Shown piece by piece: positions 10,740 to 23,799 of a DNA stretch of 64,000 bases (position 1 is its first letter; each line of letters begins with the position of its first letter). This DNA is from Angiostrongylus vasorum (Eukaryota; Nematoda; Chromadorea; Rhabditida; Metastrongylidae): assembly GCA_018806985.1 (NCBI GenBank), contig JADANN010000018.1, positions 1,458,501-1,522,500 of the forward strand, read 5' to 3'. A model generated the notes under the pieces. It was given only the letters and a program-made list of their open reading frames with translations, did no database searches and was not told the origin of the DNA. Position numbers and translations under genes: made by a program.

Positions 10740-13650
10740 ACGGTCGGTTCGAAAAATATTGTATTAGATAGTCCTTCCTCCAATTTGATCAGCATGGTGA
10801 GTTTCTTTGAAAACAAAACAGCACAGAAGCGCTCATGTGTGGTTCAAAATTTGAGGTTGAGTGAGCACAGAAACGATATTAGCATCATTACTACTTCTGG
10901 CATCATATCGTCATGTAGGAATGCACAAATATCCTTTTGAATCAAATAGAGACTTTGGAAGAAATTGCACCTCAGTGACAGGCCAAATGCACCTGAGACC
11001 GCTTCATCTTCCGCAACTTATGAATCGGAACATTCTCCTCCTCCGTAGTTCCCCACGTCCTTCTTTAGGTCGAACAAATAAGAGCAAGGAACTCGCCACT
11101 ACTATATTCAATGGAGGATTTTCTTATGTGGAGGGGAGATACTCTAACGTAGATGGCGGTAGTGTTGTTGTCCATGTGACAGGATCTATTGTGTTGTGTC
11201 ATACGAGGATTGTCGGCGTAAAACAAACATCAAAACAAAAAACTAGAAGTGCTTCTCTTCTGCGTCTATTCGTCCTGCACATTGTCCGTTTCCTCTGTGG
11301 AAATTCAGTTTACGGATGGGGAAAAAAAGTAGTCAGTCCACATGAGAATTGTACTGCATACATCTACTTGACCACGCTCATTCTAACAAAAAAATGATTA
11401 TCTCATTTTAAATACCCATTATGTTCCCAAACCTCTATGAAATTGTTCGAAATACACCTTTTTAAAAAAAAAGAAAGAAACTATAACCATATGTTCAGCA
11501 CCATCAGCAAATGTTTCAAAAATGTAGGTAAATTTGTGATTTCACGCATCATAAAAAAGATCAAGGATCTAGTGTCCAGAAGTGATCAACCTCTGAGTAT
11601 CGTGCTGTGCATTCAGCTCCATTCCTAGCGTCGTAGCGTTAATTGACCAGATATTTGGTCTTTACGACACATGTCGCTACATGCCGACACATTAAGTCAC
11701 TACCTTTACCCTCCCAGAAAACTCCAGTGCCGATTCCCCACCCACGATGGTACAGAGAACTTGGTTTCTCTTGGGCGCATTGTCGAACTAGTACCCATCT
11801 ACGCATCGTAGGGCGCCTCTATCCACTGCGTTACACACGCTCTCACCGCTACTCGTACGTCTTCTAATGAATATTACCTGAAAAGGTTTTGATAGGAAGG
11901 TCTAAGTGATTTCTTCAAAAAACTCATCCTGGGAAATTTTCATTCGGACTTTCTAAACACTGTGTCGCCGAAAACTTATTGAACTAGGACGACAGGTTTA
12001 GCTAATCAGCAAAACAGCAAGCCTCCTCTAAATCAACAAGTTGGCGCGAATGATGGAAGTGAAAACGTTGGAATGTGCTAGCACAACTACCTCGCGCTTC
12101 CCCTGAAAACGACTCTCCTCCAGCAACAAATGTGTTAAAAGGGTGAAAAAGAGAACAAGTTCTAATGCAACAGCCAAAGCAACACACGAACGCGATCACT
12201 GTCATGTGTGACGGTTGCGAAACAGAGAAAATGAAGCCACTTCTATAATCGGATCATAATCGGATCGCTTCCATTTCACAATATTTGGTACTACAGTTCT
12301 AGTTAGAAAAGTACCAACTCAGATTTTTCTGTCTGAAGTCCAGTGGAGTGTGAATCAAGAGCATGACTGTTTGCACAGTCAGGTTCCAAGCAGTACCACT
12401 TTATGCCATGCACCTCTGGATAGACCACGACTGGAAAGAGGTGAAGTTCTATAGAAGAGCATTGTCTGCAACAAAGCGACCTAACACATGAAGTACGGAA
12501 AAACAGATTAAAAAGAAAGAGAACTATTGTGCAGTGATTTTGAGTAGAAAGCACTTGCCATTCACAAAACTAGTAAATACGTATAAAACGTCGAACGCTG
12601 ATGGAAGAAGCTTGAATTGGTGTCGTTTTAGTGTTGCGAAAAAAGAAGCTTCACAGTGAGTTGGTTAGTTGGGTTAGGGATAATCTTCACCGAATCGAGA
12701 AAGACGTTTATTTATTTTGAAATACAGTGCAAAAAACCTAAGGGAAGAAAGAAAACGTGTGCTCATAAATCGTGCGAGTCTTTTCGGTGTACTTCTCATA
12801 GAAACCAACTTCCAACAGTTTTCACACTATTCACAGATGATCTCGGTTAGATTGAAAGTCGCTCCTGAATCAGTCCAGAAGTTAAATTAACGACAACCAA
12901 CGTCCTCTGAAGAATCTCTATTGATTCAATGAATGTGTAAATACGTAAGATTTAGAAAGAAATGCGTGTACGTAGACATACACAAATGGTTAAGAATATT
13001 CTGTAAACATCGGCGTAAAGAAGAAGAAGAAAGAAAGTACGGATAATCCCTAAGTTGAAAGCAAGTTTAAAATTTCAAGGCTTGTGATTCAAACCATGGA
13101 AAGGACTATTACTGTCTCACAGTTCAGCGGGAAAAAATACATGTTAACGAACGAGCGATAAACGGATGAAAACACCAGGTTTTAGAAAAAAGAGTTCGTA
13201 TTGCTGTGAGGAAAAACGTCGTCATTCACGTTGATTCTAGGCATTTTTCCACTTCCATTAGTTCGAGAACAGCTAAGCATCAGATAAAAAAGTAGTACCT
13301 ATATGTTAAGATACACGTGGAAGGAAAACGCGATTACTTTCCTGTTTTCCTCTCATTCTTCGTTAATAAACAGTAAGTATGTTAAAGTAGAAAACCGTTA
13401 AAGTAAGTTCTGGAAAACGAATGTTTGTTCGTTGATTTCTTAGACATGGGAAGATAGATGACCTTGTTATTGGCTGTGGCTGCCCTCTTTCACCAAATAA
13501 TCAAGTAGAGAGCTGTTCTCTTCAGCAGCGCGCAAGAAGGATATGACGCTTTCAAGTGTTTCTTTGTGCTTTTTTGTACCTTAGCTTAGGCAATAGAAAG
13601 CAGGGGCAATTCAAAACTAGCTTCAGGAGCTTTAAAACTAAACCTTTGAT
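10740..13650. other. unique sequence, no gene supported
   Basis: Holds the longest open frame of the window (10861-11397, +, 178 codons). It starts at GTG and has no recognisable domain, splice sites or coding-like codon bias. No repeat family copy was found between 10740 and 13650. Confidence 0.35.
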
Positions 13651-13654
13651 AATG

Positions 13655-13885
13655 TTTTACTTTTTTATTTTCTGCCTTCCACAATTTTTACGGCAGGGTA
13701 CTAAGCAAAATACAACCACATCGTTGCTGAGATATTCGCAAAACTCTGGACCGCAGGTGTCTAAGGTGGGACGAACGCGCTATTGTCCTTTCCGAGGAGT
13801 AACGCGTTCACCACCACACCATGCGGGTCCTTCGTTTCGCCTGTCGCTCAGCTAGTTCTGTCGATCAGCGCCATCAACCTTTGAT
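13655..13885 (-). repeat. SINE-B copy
   Basis: Reads on - from 'ctgatcgacagaactagctg' through the tRNA-like 'gcatggtgtggtggtgaacg' to 'gcaaaactctggaccgcagg' (given here on +) and the A-rich end at about 13660. The variant head 'gtggtgtggtggtgaacgcg' marks the same subfamily as the 33495 and 59058 copies. Confidence 0.8.
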
Positions 13886-14034
13886 ATATTATAAGGCTTA
13901 TGGTGACCATAGTTTGCTATATGCTATATTGGTAACACATTCGGACTTTATGAGTAATCAATCATACACAATGACCGACGGTGATTTTTTCGGCGCCTAG
14001 GCCGAAGAGATTTTTATCGATCGCTTTAAACATG

Positions 14035-14040
14035 CATATA

Positions 14041-14108
<68 letters not shown>

Positions 14109-14112
14109 TAAT
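14035..14112. repeat. (TA)n microsatellite
   Basis: About 37 TA units with one TGTA interruption. Confidence 0.95.
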
Positions 14113-14390
14113 TTTCTAAAACTGCGGAAAAAAACGGTAGCGAGTTGCAAATACTTAAAACTTGCATTAGCAACCTCAAACAGAAGATATTGGAAACCCC
14201 ATTGTATCCTACTAGACGAAATCTCGATTGTCCAATTGTTTCCACGATAGAAATACGGCCCTGGGCATAAGAAACAAACATGGTTGTAAGGCTTGAGAAA
14301 ATTAGAACCTCCTCTTGGTAGAGTAAGAAAACTCGAATCTTGTTTGAAATGTGATTCTACTGGATTCTAATTCAACTATTCGATATGACC

Positions 14391-14394
<4 letters not shown>

Positions 14395-14470
<76 letters not shown>
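14395..14470. repeat. (TA)n microsatellite
   Basis: About 38 uninterrupted TA units. It is the longest perfect dinucleotide run in the window, only 280 nt from the previous one. Confidence 0.97.
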
Positions 14471-14472
<2 letters not shown>

Positions 14473-14929
14473 CCTTAAATTTAAAAACAGACGTTATTTT
14501 TTTAACCAATTCATTGATATCAACACGCTTCAGCCGTGATATGTGGTGATCCTTGGACAACGAGTGAGCTCGAGTCATTCGAAAACTTCAACGGCGTAAA
14601 TTTCAACTGGAATTTTAATTAACCTAGATGAAAATCGATTTGGTCAACTTTTTCTGGGTTACCACTTGTTCACTGAAATTTTCCCTCCGACGTAAGAGAC
14701 CCTTGGTAAGCAGTTGTTCGGTGAAAGAAAAAGAAAGAATTCTTTTAACTTAGCATTATCAAGCTGAGTTTTCAAAATCTCCAGTGAGAACGAATTTTAT
14801 TTCTAGTAACTGGAACGTTTTTCGGTGCCTTGCAAAGCATGTAGACGTTTCTAACATTTGATAAGAGGTTGGTGCTACTTAAAGAATATTTTGTTGGATT
14901 ATCTAACTAAACAAGACTGCTATAAAAAA

Positions 14930-15062
14930 TCGAGCGGTGGCTCTGACCCAGAAGACTTGATACGATACCACTATGAATACGCAGTCCACGAGGACGGCTG
15001 TGGACGCTGGATTCTGGAACTATAGCCGCTCTTAAAAAAGCGAAGACGGGGAGAAGTTATCC
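14930..15062 (+). mobile_element. PLE terminal fragment, decayed
   Basis: Starts with 'cgagcggtggctctgaccc', a diverged form of the family's 'gagcggtgctccact' start, followed by 'agaagacttgatacgatac', 'cacgaggacggctgtggac' and 'aaaaaagcgaagacg'. Similarity is partial. Confidence 0.45.
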
Positions 15063-15599
15063 CAACAAAAATGGTTGTACCGATCTCGTGTAAGCATAGT
15101 AATGTGGCGAAAATACTGAATATTTATCCCAAGGTTTAATGAAGGTAGGTTGTGAAGATATTGCCATAATATGTGCCAACTAACAAAATATTGCTATTAG
15201 ATTGATTGAAACATAGTTACCTAGAGAACTCGAAGTGCAAAGTGAACCAGCAATGATTCACTGTTTTCGTGATGACCAAACAAAAGGTTGTTATTGAACT
15301 ATTTATTAATATTAGTTGACGATTCGGCTACTACGCATTCTTCAGAGACGAAAGATCAAATTGACACATAATCTACTCAGCCAAGCACTTTCATAACCTC
15401 GAAAGATGAAACGGAGACTGATTTTTTGACCTGAGTCAGGCACTTTCCGCGCCCATGTAACACCCTGTGCAGCTGATCTCCACCATATAACTGGAAGACT
15501 TAAGAAGAACAAAATACTTAGTGTTTGAAAGATGCTGTTTATTATGCAAATGAAAATTTATATGTTAAGTTTTTATCTAATGAGGGTATGAAAGGTTTG

Positions 15600-15720
15600 G
15601 CTGAGTAGGTGGCGTTTCATTCTGACCGTTCCAGGCTCTGAAGAGGGTGAAACTGCCGAAACTTCAGTTATTGTGAATAAGTATTGTAATAATAACCTAG
15701 TGTTTGTTCATTAAGAAAAC
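15600..15720 (+). mobile_element. PLE terminal fragment, second subfamily
   Basis: Shares 'ccaggctctgaagagggtga', 'aactgccgaaac', 'tgaataag', 'taataacctagtgtttgttc' and 'aagaaaacagcg' with the element at 25535-25665. Together they form a subfamily distinct from the ones ending 'ccgaataaaa'. Confidence 0.6.
15634..15669 (+). ncRNA. hammerhead-like ribozyme core, degraded
   Basis: GGCT (stem I strand) is followed by an intact CTGAAGA core at 15638-15644, a GC-rich stem II region (15645-15657), GAAAC at 15658-15662, and AGTT at 15666-15669, which can pair with GGCT using G-U wobbles. Stem II has only two good pairs here. Type I hammerheads are known from Penelope-like elements. I infer that this is a decayed one. 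Confidence 0.4.
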
Positions 15721-16152
15721 AGCGAATTATTGATCAATCCCGATGTTGAAAGAAATTCGGTCCTGGGATAAGCCAGCAATAATATTGGGCCTTCATCAAG
15801 AGAGGAACATAACCTCGATGCTTTCCCTCAACCCAGAGCCATTTTGCTTTCATATTTATTACAGGATTTCCTAAAATAGACGTATTCGAGTGTTGAGTCT
15901 GAACTTGTTTGATCAGCGGATTTTACAATGTCGACAAAAAAACAGGCAATTCAATATCAATAAATATTTGTCACCTAAGTGAAACCTTTTCTAGTACAAA
16001 CAGCAACAGAAACGTAAAAGTTGACTGATCACAGCTGCACAACCGACTGAAAACGTCCTTTGTAGCACCACAATCACAGAACTTGGAAAATTTTGCGCGC
16101 CATTGTTATTACCGTTGTTTACTACTGCAAATTACTACGAACAATTACGAAT

Positions 16153-16520
16153 AGGAGAGCGGATAGCACAGTAGTAGTGATGCCGGTCATCACGAGCGCG
16201 GTCCTGATTCGATCCCGCCCCAGGCTCACCAACCCTGTCATCCCTCCGGCGTCGGAAAATTGGTACCGGACTTGTCCGGTAAAAAATCATTCTCTGTAAA
16301 AGCTCCAGCTCGGCTATCTCAGGGCTTCAAGGAGAGGAGAAGACGAGAAGAGGACACCATCAGCGTCTCGATACTCAAGATGAAATGGAAATCCTCAACC
16401 AGTAGCAGAAGCTACATGTTTTAAAAAAAGTAATTTCGTGGATGGTCGATGCGAGGAAAAGAATCGACTGCGAGAATTGTTGAGATGCTCACAGTAAACG
16501 TGAATAGACAACTGCCCTGT
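16153..16520 (+). repeat. SINE-C copy, full length
   Basis: tRNA-like head: A-box region 'gcggatagcacagtagtagt', B box GATTCGATCCC at about 16206-16216. Middle: 'gtcggaaaattggtaccgg' and 'cggctatctcaggg'. Tail: 'gaaaagaatcgactgcgag'. A PLE fragment follows directly. Confidence 0.75.
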
Positions 16521-16544
16521 TCAAAAGAGTGCTGCCAGGTGAGG

Positions 16545-16745
16545 CGGCCTAATTCGAGCGGTGCTCTACTGGAAAAGATTCGACTCGATACGATGACGAA
16601 GACACCATATCGAGAAAACGAACGGCTGTGGACCAGTGACTCGGATCATTAGCTGTGCGGAAAACGAAAACGTCAAAACGTTAGCTGATCAAATGTATGT
16701 TAACAGCTTCGTGTAAGCTAAACAATATAAAGAAATTTATTACAA
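16545..16745 (+). mobile_element. PLE terminal fragment
   Basis: Ordered blocks: 'cgagcggtgctctactgg', 'agattcgactcgatacga', 'gaacggctgtggaccagtg', 'actcggatcat', 'aaaacgttagctga' and 'cagcttcgtgtaagct'. The ribozyme-like core is degraded but 'aaaacgttagc' remains. Confidence 0.7.
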
Positions 16746-17437
16746 ATAGATATTAAAGCGACCCACTATCTAAAGCTCTAATTGTTCTCATATGGAGAGC
16801 TTTTTCGTTTTCGAACTACTAGATATGCCAAAATCGCGGTAAACAAACAGATCATCACTTTCAAGTTTTCTCCCCTTCGTTTAAATCCTAATTTAAATCC
16901 ACGACGGACGCACAGCTTTAGTATTTACATACACTTTTAATCCAGGTTAATGAACATTTGCAGACGAAAGGAATTTAAAATGCAAAGGCATTTGCGATTG
17001 GACTTGGCTTGCAATATCGTTAAAGTGAGAAAACAGCCTTCGATATTGATGTACTGATAGAGCGATGACATTGTTAACAAAAAAGTGTCCGATCATGAAA
17101 TGTTATGAAAACTGTGACCCTTGAGGCGAAAAAAAACACATTCACAATAGAATAACCAGAGGTGCGAGCGGCTTCTCCACTCCTCTTCATCTCAGAAAAT
17201 TTGATCTCACAGTGCAAGGTGCTTATTCCGGAGTAGTTCCAATACAGCTTTTTACACTACCGGTGTTCTATTGCACATCTCAAGATTGTTCTCAATTCTA
17301 GTAACCAAGAAATGGAGGATTCCAACCCGTTTTGGATTTTCTTCTCTCGAGTGAATCAAAATTCAGTTGTTTGAACCACTGATTATGCTGGAATGCATCA
17401 CATTCGAATATTTTATAAAATAGACGCAACTGGAAAT

Positions 17438-17790
17438 AGGGCTGGATAGCACAGTGGTAGTGACGTCTGTCATCACGAGCATAGTGCTAGTTCGATTCCT
17501 CTCCGGGCCAATCAAGCTTCTCATCCCTCCGCGGTCGGGAAATTGGTAGCGGGTCCAATTGGGAGAGCCCCAGCCCCGCTATCTCAGGATTCCAGGAAGA
17601 ATTGCTCGACCAGCATTCTACGACATCCAAGATGAAATGAAGATCCCTTAAGCACCAATTGAAGCCACACGTAAGAGCTGGAAGATCTTCGTAGGCAATG
17701 GATGCGGGGAAACGAATCGAATGTGAGAAGTGCTGAGATTCGCACAGTAGACGTGAAGGCGGATCATATAGAACAAAAAAGTAAAAATAG
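17438..17790 (+). repeat. SINE-C copy, best preserved
   Basis: A-box region 'ctggatagcacagtggtagt' and B box GTTCGATTCC (about 17491-17500). Middle: 'cgcggtcgggaaattggtag', 'ccgctatctcaggattccag' and 'cattctacgacatcc'. Tail: 'gaatcgaatgtgagaagtgc', 'gattcgcacagtagacgtga' and an A-rich end. I used it as the reference for the family. Confidence 0.8.
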
Positions 17791-17799
17791 GGGGAATAT

Positions 17800-19195
17800 A
17801 TAAAATACCAGAACTTTGAATAAGATGTAATTTCTTAACAACATTAATACACAGCACTTTTAAGTAGGAATTTCCAAATGGTGCGATGAATTAGTGAAAA
17901 GAACATCACAGAAACTCTGCAACAGTAATCCTCAATCCTCCGGCTCGAGCAATAGTGCTTCTATCTATTACGGACATGTAAAGGTGTGAAGTAAGCACCT
18001 TAATAAACGTCAACAGGCGAACTACAACGCTGCACATTGGATAACGCTTGTTTAATCACACGCACAGCGGTTTTCCAAACAGAGTTTGCTGTCAACAAAG
18101 AATAGAGCTTTGTACTTATGAATAATGCGATCAGAAAAATACAATGATTAAACGCTATCAGAGCCAATTTGTATTGGTTCTTTTAATAGATTTTTTCGAG
18201 AGTTCGAAAATGGAACGGGGATATGTCCGTAGTTTGCTCAGTAGTACATGCAAATTCATGACTACAGAGTTCGACAGTGTTTCCCACGCAGCTCGAAATG
18301 TTCTCAATACTGATGTGATTGGGGTCACAGGCGATCGTTTGCTCGTTGAAAACTAGATAAATTGATGTGAACCTGGTCTTTCGTGTTGCAAAACACTCCA
18401 AGAAATCGCATTCGTAACAACGAAGGTCGCAGCAACCATCGTATGAAATTTGAATACCCATGTGAAATGGGTAACAAACGTCCGAAAATTACTAAATTCT
18501 CGACGACGATGTCGTCCCTTAACCAAGAACTACAAATGGATTGCCAACCTGAAAAATCAGATTAAGATAGAGCTGAGATGAGCATACGGCTGGATCATCT
18601 CAACAAAACCATACATTTCCTTAGCAAGCGAACACAAGATCTGCCCTTCAATATTCGAAGGTGGTTGGAATAGTCAAGGCACTTTTAACACTGTTTATTA
18701 ATAGCAATTTGTACATTCTACTGGTGCAATAGTCGTCTTTACTGTTTGCTTTAGTGTCAGCTGACAGACAGTGGAACGGTAACAAATACACAAAATTGTA
18801 CTCAATCAGGGATGTGGGATTATAGGACGAAATATTTGCGCTGAGCAAACATTCGTGCTCACCTGCTGTACATTGGAAGTTTTTTTCTAATTCAGTCTTC
18901 GGTTTCTCGCAAAAAGTGAGCAGCAAAGCTAAATGTCCTACTAGCATCAACACGTACCTTTAAAAGCTACGGAATAAGCGTTTTGACTCGCTCCTTTCGA
19001 ACGCGGTCACCACAGTATGCCAGAAACGACCGGTTAAGGCAGCATGGTGACAAATTCGCATTAGAGATAAAAACACTTTTTGGAAACGACATTAAGATTT
19101 GCACCTGACAGCATACCTCCACAAATGGTTTACTTTTATTTTGTAATCGCATAACCTGAGATGATATGTTTCATACTTTGCGGATTCCAAAATTT
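17800..19195. other. unique sequence, no gene supported
   Basis: Open frames on both strands at 18144-18565 look mildly protein-like (a Cys-rich one on -), but neither strand offers a consistent acceptor, donor and phase. No repeat copy was found. Confidence 0.3.
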
Positions 19196-19199
19196 GCGA

Positions 19200-19515
19200 A
19201 TCGTTTCCTTGCATTCACAATTTACGCAGGCCTTAAACTTTCTTCATGTAGCTTCGGTCACTGCTTAAGGCTCTTATGTCTTCGTCAAGAATGTTGTTAA
19301 GTGGTGACCGAGTGAATTCTCCTTGGAATTTTGAGATAGCCGTCCAGGGACTCTTCCGCATGGGTCAGAGGTAGTGCGTTTGTTCCAGATACATTTGGTA
19401 CTGATTTCTACACACCGTACGGAGGAGAGGTTTGGTGAGCACGGGAGTGGGAGTTGAACCAAGGCATGAGTAGCTTGTGCAGTCTACATAATGGACACCA
19501 TTGCACTACTAGTTC
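19200..19515 (-). repeat. SINE-C copy, decayed
   Basis: Reads on - with a B-box-like GGTTCAACTCCC near 19460, 'tggaacaaacgcac', 'cggctatctcaaaa', 'aacattcttgacgaagac' and the tail block near 19210. Confidence 0.55.
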
Positions 19516-19798
19516 TGTGACCTAATTGTTAGTAAAACACTTTAATGTTTTAGATTGCGGCGGGGAGTAACACAACCAATAGCATTTCGTTCGATTTGTT
19601 ACATATGGAGGTTGTAGGCCTAGGAATGCTACAGTCATCCCATTCAAGTGTGTAAAACTGTTTCAGGTAATCCTCCAGATTTCTTGTTTCTTCACTTTCA
19701 AATCCAGATCTCACATTCATTCATTCATTAGCGCCTTCCAACAGCATAAAACTTTACAGATTTATGCGACATATTTTGCTTTATTGCTTCAATTGCCT

Positions 19799-19905
19799 AA
19801 TATAATGTCTACAATGTCCCATATAATTTCTATATATAATCTAATGGTCATGTGCATATGTCCGTGTTCTATATAATGTCCCATATAATTTCGATGCAGT
19901 GTCCC
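19799..19905. repeat. short imperfect tandem duplication
   Basis: The block 'aatgtcccatataatttc' occurs at about 19814 and again at about 19876, each within AT-rich sequence, giving a period near 62 nt. Confidence 0.6.
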
Positions 19906-20174
19906 ATTTTCAGAACTAATTCTTTCAAAAAAAACCAAAAAAGGAAATCTCTCTCTTAAAATTCCCAGCGGGAACAGGGCAGCTGTTAACAAAAACCGTA
20001 CACCAGGAAACACGACTGCGTCATGCAGCGTGAAATTGCCCTTCTTCACTTACTTTCGTCTTTTACCTTCTTTTCGTTTCTTCTCGACCTTTTCAACCAC
20101 GTCTATTTTATTTCTATTGAAACCTTGAACTAATTTTTGGCACTCAAGTATCGAATTTTTTAGACTAGCCAGCG

Positions 20175-20562
20175 CTCCGTTTACCCTCCCTAACGGTTTA
20201 CTGTCTCGTCGTGGTTAGGAGGTGTTCCTGGTTGCCAGCCTGCGATGTACAGCGGAGGAATTCGTCCACCCGGCAGAGTCTCCCAAACTGAGAACAAGCC
20301 CGACGTTTCCATCAGGAAGCCCAGCTAAGAGTAAACCGATACCAAGATCCACCACTCAAACTAATCGCATGGTGGCAAATCTCCGTGTAATCCACAAAGG
20401 CGGCAACCTATGGTGGTGACGACTTGGAGCAGTCTTTGGCCAGGCTCACCTCGGGATTCCAGAAAAACACAACGGCTAAGCCAGCGAAGCTCCGAACAAT
20501 GGAAATTGTGCTGGGGGCCCGCACAAGTAGTGAGGACGGGCGGTCCAAGTGTCTAAGTAAGT
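20175..20562 (+). repeat. family D copy, full length
   Basis: Begins 'ctccctaacggtttactgtc' and ends 'gacgggcggtccaagtgtct'. Internal blocks include 'ggaggtgttcctgg', 'gcgatgtacagcgg', 'aggaagcccagctaagagta', 'ggtggcaaatctcc' and 'gtgctgggggcccgcacaa'. Confidence 0.8.
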
Positions 20563-20679
20563 GTTGCGTTTCGCCAATATAGCGCTCATAAGAAGCACAA
20601 GACCGAATACATGGTCAAATTATGCTCGAAAAGCAGCTACAACTACAAAACTTTGGTATATACTGTTACTAATAAAAAC

Positions 20680-20955
20680 GGCGCGTGTGGCGCAGTGGTT
20701 GGAGGCGCCGCTCTGATACACACGTGGAATCGATCGCCGCGCCTATGGCCCTCCAAACCTTCCATCCCTCCGGGGTCGACAAATCGGTACTAGACTTATC
20801 TGGGAGGATAGCAGCACTGGCTCGATACATCGGTAGGCCACCAAGAGTCATTGTAAAAGGCTAGATTTGCATTCAGTCACCTCCAACGATACTTACTGAA
20901 GTCGAACGCGTGGCGCATCCCTCAGGGGATTGATCAACGATGAGAGCTTTTTTTT
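20680..20955 (+). repeat. SINE-A copy, full length
   Basis: A box TGGCGCAGTGG at about 20689-20699 and B-box-like GGAATCGATCGCC. The middle 'aggatagcagcactggctcg' and the 3' end 'gattgatcaacgatgagagc' precede a T-run at about 20947-20955 typical of a Pol III stop. Confidence 0.85.
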
Positions 20956-21079
20956 ACTGTCAGTAATATCTTTACAGTTAACCATAGTTAGCAAAAAATC
21001 GTCGGCTGGGATATAAATAGAGGACAGTCGATAGCCTATCAGTATCGGAGAAATATATTAGTGCTGAAATGTAAAGATA

Positions 21080-22735
21080 AGAAGAAAGGCATCAATATAA
21101 TGTTCACAGTTCATGAAGCAGCGACCGTTTCCACGAGCAAAGCCATAGCTGATTGAAAGCAAAATTTTAGACTGTAGGCGAGAATTCCAAGACATATGCA
21201 ACGATTGACATTAATATTTGGTATCACCTGTATCAAGTATAGTCTCGGTGATTGCCGAGTGACTTGAGCAGGCGACTAAGCGCTCCCTAGTGAAGAGTTC
21301 ACAGAGAGCAGATTAGGCGATATCGCCATTATCGTGGAGGTCGCCCCTCTTGAACAATGGCATGGTCTGCTTGTATTCCACTGAATAGGATTCTTGCATT
21401 CTGATAGGCAACTTGTGAACAGCCGAACTCATGTGTTAGTGAGGACTGACCGAAGGTATCTCAGATATGTCTTCTCCTGTCCAGAACAGGTTTTGTTCGA
21501 TTGTTCACAGACGAAATAGCATGTCGGATTTCGGAAGGAAACAAAGGAGAGAAGATGTGTCCATCTACGTCTAATTAATCGTGAATGATTTTCTTCACTG
21601 CTATAACTATTCCATCTGAGTGTCGAAGTGCAATCACCCTGCTATTGTAATTGGCGATGTTTCCAAGGGCTTTGCGAATGCTTTTCCCATGCCTCTGCAG
21701 CTTCAATCATTACTGCTGCTGTTCTCTCTTTAAGATCTTCCCTTACCGCCTGTCCGCATTGTTTTGCAAGTTCAGACGTTAGTTCGCGGTTGCCTGCAGC
21801 CCGTGCGATTCCACGCTGGCGTATCAGCTCGGGTACTTCTGGAAACAGACATCTCTTTGTGAATTTCGAAATCTGCGCTTTCATTGCACTAACGTAAAGT
21901 TGTTTAATGAGCCAATCATATTCCTCGTCGATATTATCAAGAACAGCATTTTTTCCAACAGTCGACTGAATAAATTCCAGTTTATGGCAGTTTTAGGACA
22001 CTGTTTTTTGAATTTAGCGGCTTTTTTCTCCTTTCCGCGAGAAATGAGGTCTAACACGAAGTAACCGATAGTCTGATCCCGTGTAGGATTTTTGGGTCAA
22101 CAGCGACATCGGGCAGGCAAGACCTCTATGGTGTGGTTTGTTTTGTTTTGGTAGTCTTCACTGAGAGACTCACACGTGCAGTGTGCACAGTGGGTCCTCT
22201 AGAATTGAGATTTACCATAGATGAACTTGTTGTCAAAATGAACCCAAACAATCGATCACCTTGCTCGTTCCATCCTAATCCGTCAGTCCCAATACGACGT
22301 TCTTCAGACGTATCCAATCTTAGCCAGGAAGCGCCCATTGATGACTCTAAAGAATGTATTCTCTTCTCTGAAGAACTTCTCTAAGTCCATATAGAACGCT
22401 TCGACTTCATCTTCGTCATAGTTAGGTGCCGGTTTGTAAATGACGAAGACTGTCAATGCCAGTATTGATCCACGTCTGTTCAACCGTAAACGTCGGATTC
22501 GTGTTGTTAGTTGTTGGATTCAGTCGATGTTCATGGCCAAACTCGTGTTGACGAGAAGGTCGACGCCGCTGACTCCTCTACTGTTGCATGTACAAAGGAA
22601 CAGCTCTGTTTCGGTGTCACAGACGATACTGAATGGGCACCATCTACTCGTACCAGTCAGTCCGACATCTTTGTACCTTATCTTTTTTTGCCTGCATGAT
22701 CAGATCCTCTATTCAGAGCTTAGATACAACTAAGC
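21080..22735 (-). mobile_element. RTE-type LINE relic (endonuclease to start of RT)
   Basis: Read on -, translated blocks in order match RTE retrotransposon proteins: IEDLIMQAKK at about 22710; SRGVSGVDLLVNTSLAMNID and YDEDEVEAFYMDLEKFF (AP-type endonuclease); then LIRQRGIARAAGNRELTSEL and EDLKERTAAVMIEAAEA at about 21830-21700 (linker); and RLFTSCLSECKNPIQWNTSR at about 21430-21370 (start of RT). Many stops and frameshifts break it. The RT palm and C-terminus are missing, so this is an internally or 3' truncated dead copy. Confidence 0.8.
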
Positions 22736-23336
22736 GTTCAATATATGCATAGGTCGTCACCTTTGTCCTTCGCGATTTAGGCAGCCTAAAATGGCAAGAG
22801 ATTTTAACAAACTTTCCACCCTCGTCCTACACAACTTCGGCGTGTCGGAAGCTCTTTAAAGGTAAGGGGAATGAGCCTACATACTCCACTCTGTTCAGCT
22901 TGATTCCTACGCGTACCTTGCTGAGCTTTGAGCTTGGCTGCTGGGTATTCCCCCACGAAGAGCTGGCCAGTCTCTCTCACAATAGACGAGAAACATATTT
23001 GTTGGAGAGGACTCCTAACCACCTCTCATATATTTCCGAGTCACCTGACTGCAGACATTTGGCTGAATGAAATCGTAGAATACAATTCGCATGAACGAAA
23101 ACACTACCACGCATGCATGAATGAACAAGCCCTCGTAAACACAGAATGTATTTGCGAAATCGGCGCAACGGAAACATGGACTCCATCCCCTGAATCCACC
23201 TGCGTCACAAGGAGCCATGAGGCCACTTTTGCTCCGCGATTAATCCCCCCTATCTGCAACATGGGGACTTTCCACGTTGTTGCCTCCTGATTAACCGCCA
23301 TGAGATCACTCTGTACAGGAGATCCTTGGTTATGTT

Positions 23337-23396
23337 GTGCATATATATATATACATATATATACATATGTATATATATATATATATATATATATGT
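23337..23396. repeat. (TA)n microsatellite
   Basis: TA runs interrupted by TACA/TATG units. Smaller TA patches follow at 23665-23680 and 23750-23780. Confidence 0.9.
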
Positions 23397-23440
23397 ACCG
23401 GCATGTACACAAAAGTGGCTAGAGGTCTTTGCAATGACCG

Positions 23441-23655
23441 TAGCCCAGAGCCCACTCCACCTTCCACCCACCTATGGTCGGAAAATTGGTGGCACCATTG
23501 TCTGCGAGTGTAGCAGCACTGATTTGACACAATGGTAGACCACTGCGAATCACTGGGTAGGCTAGATATGTATTTAATCACCTCAAAGATGCTTGATGAA
23601 GTCGCATTTACGGCGCATTCATCAAGGATCGATCATCATGGAAACGCTTCATCTT
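23441..23655 (+). repeat. SINE-A copy, 5' truncated
   Basis: Lacks the tRNA-like head and starts in the middle ('ccaccttccacccacc', 'ggtcggaaaattggtgg'). It runs to 'gatgcttgatgaagtcgc' and 'aaggatcgatcatcatgg'. Confidence 0.7.
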
Positions 23656-23799
23656 TTCCACCTTCATATATGTATATATATACCCTAGGAGTGGCACAGT
23701 ACATGTGAGGATGGTTCAAATAGAATAAATGTAAAAAAATAAGACGTGCATACACATATATATACATCTATATACATATACCATATGTAATACAATACA

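Noticed and set aside
10861..11397. Longest open frame of the window (178 codons, +)
   Set aside because: Starts at GTG, has no domain, no splice sites and no coding-like composition. A frame of this length is possible by chance in 64 kb.
13962..14578. Tyr-Ile repeat frames on both strands
   Set aside because: Translations of (TA)n microsatellites.
16156..16225. tRNA gene candidate
   Set aside because: Has A and B boxes but lacks a closing acceptor stem and continues into the SINE-C body; the same applies to the other tRNA-like heads.
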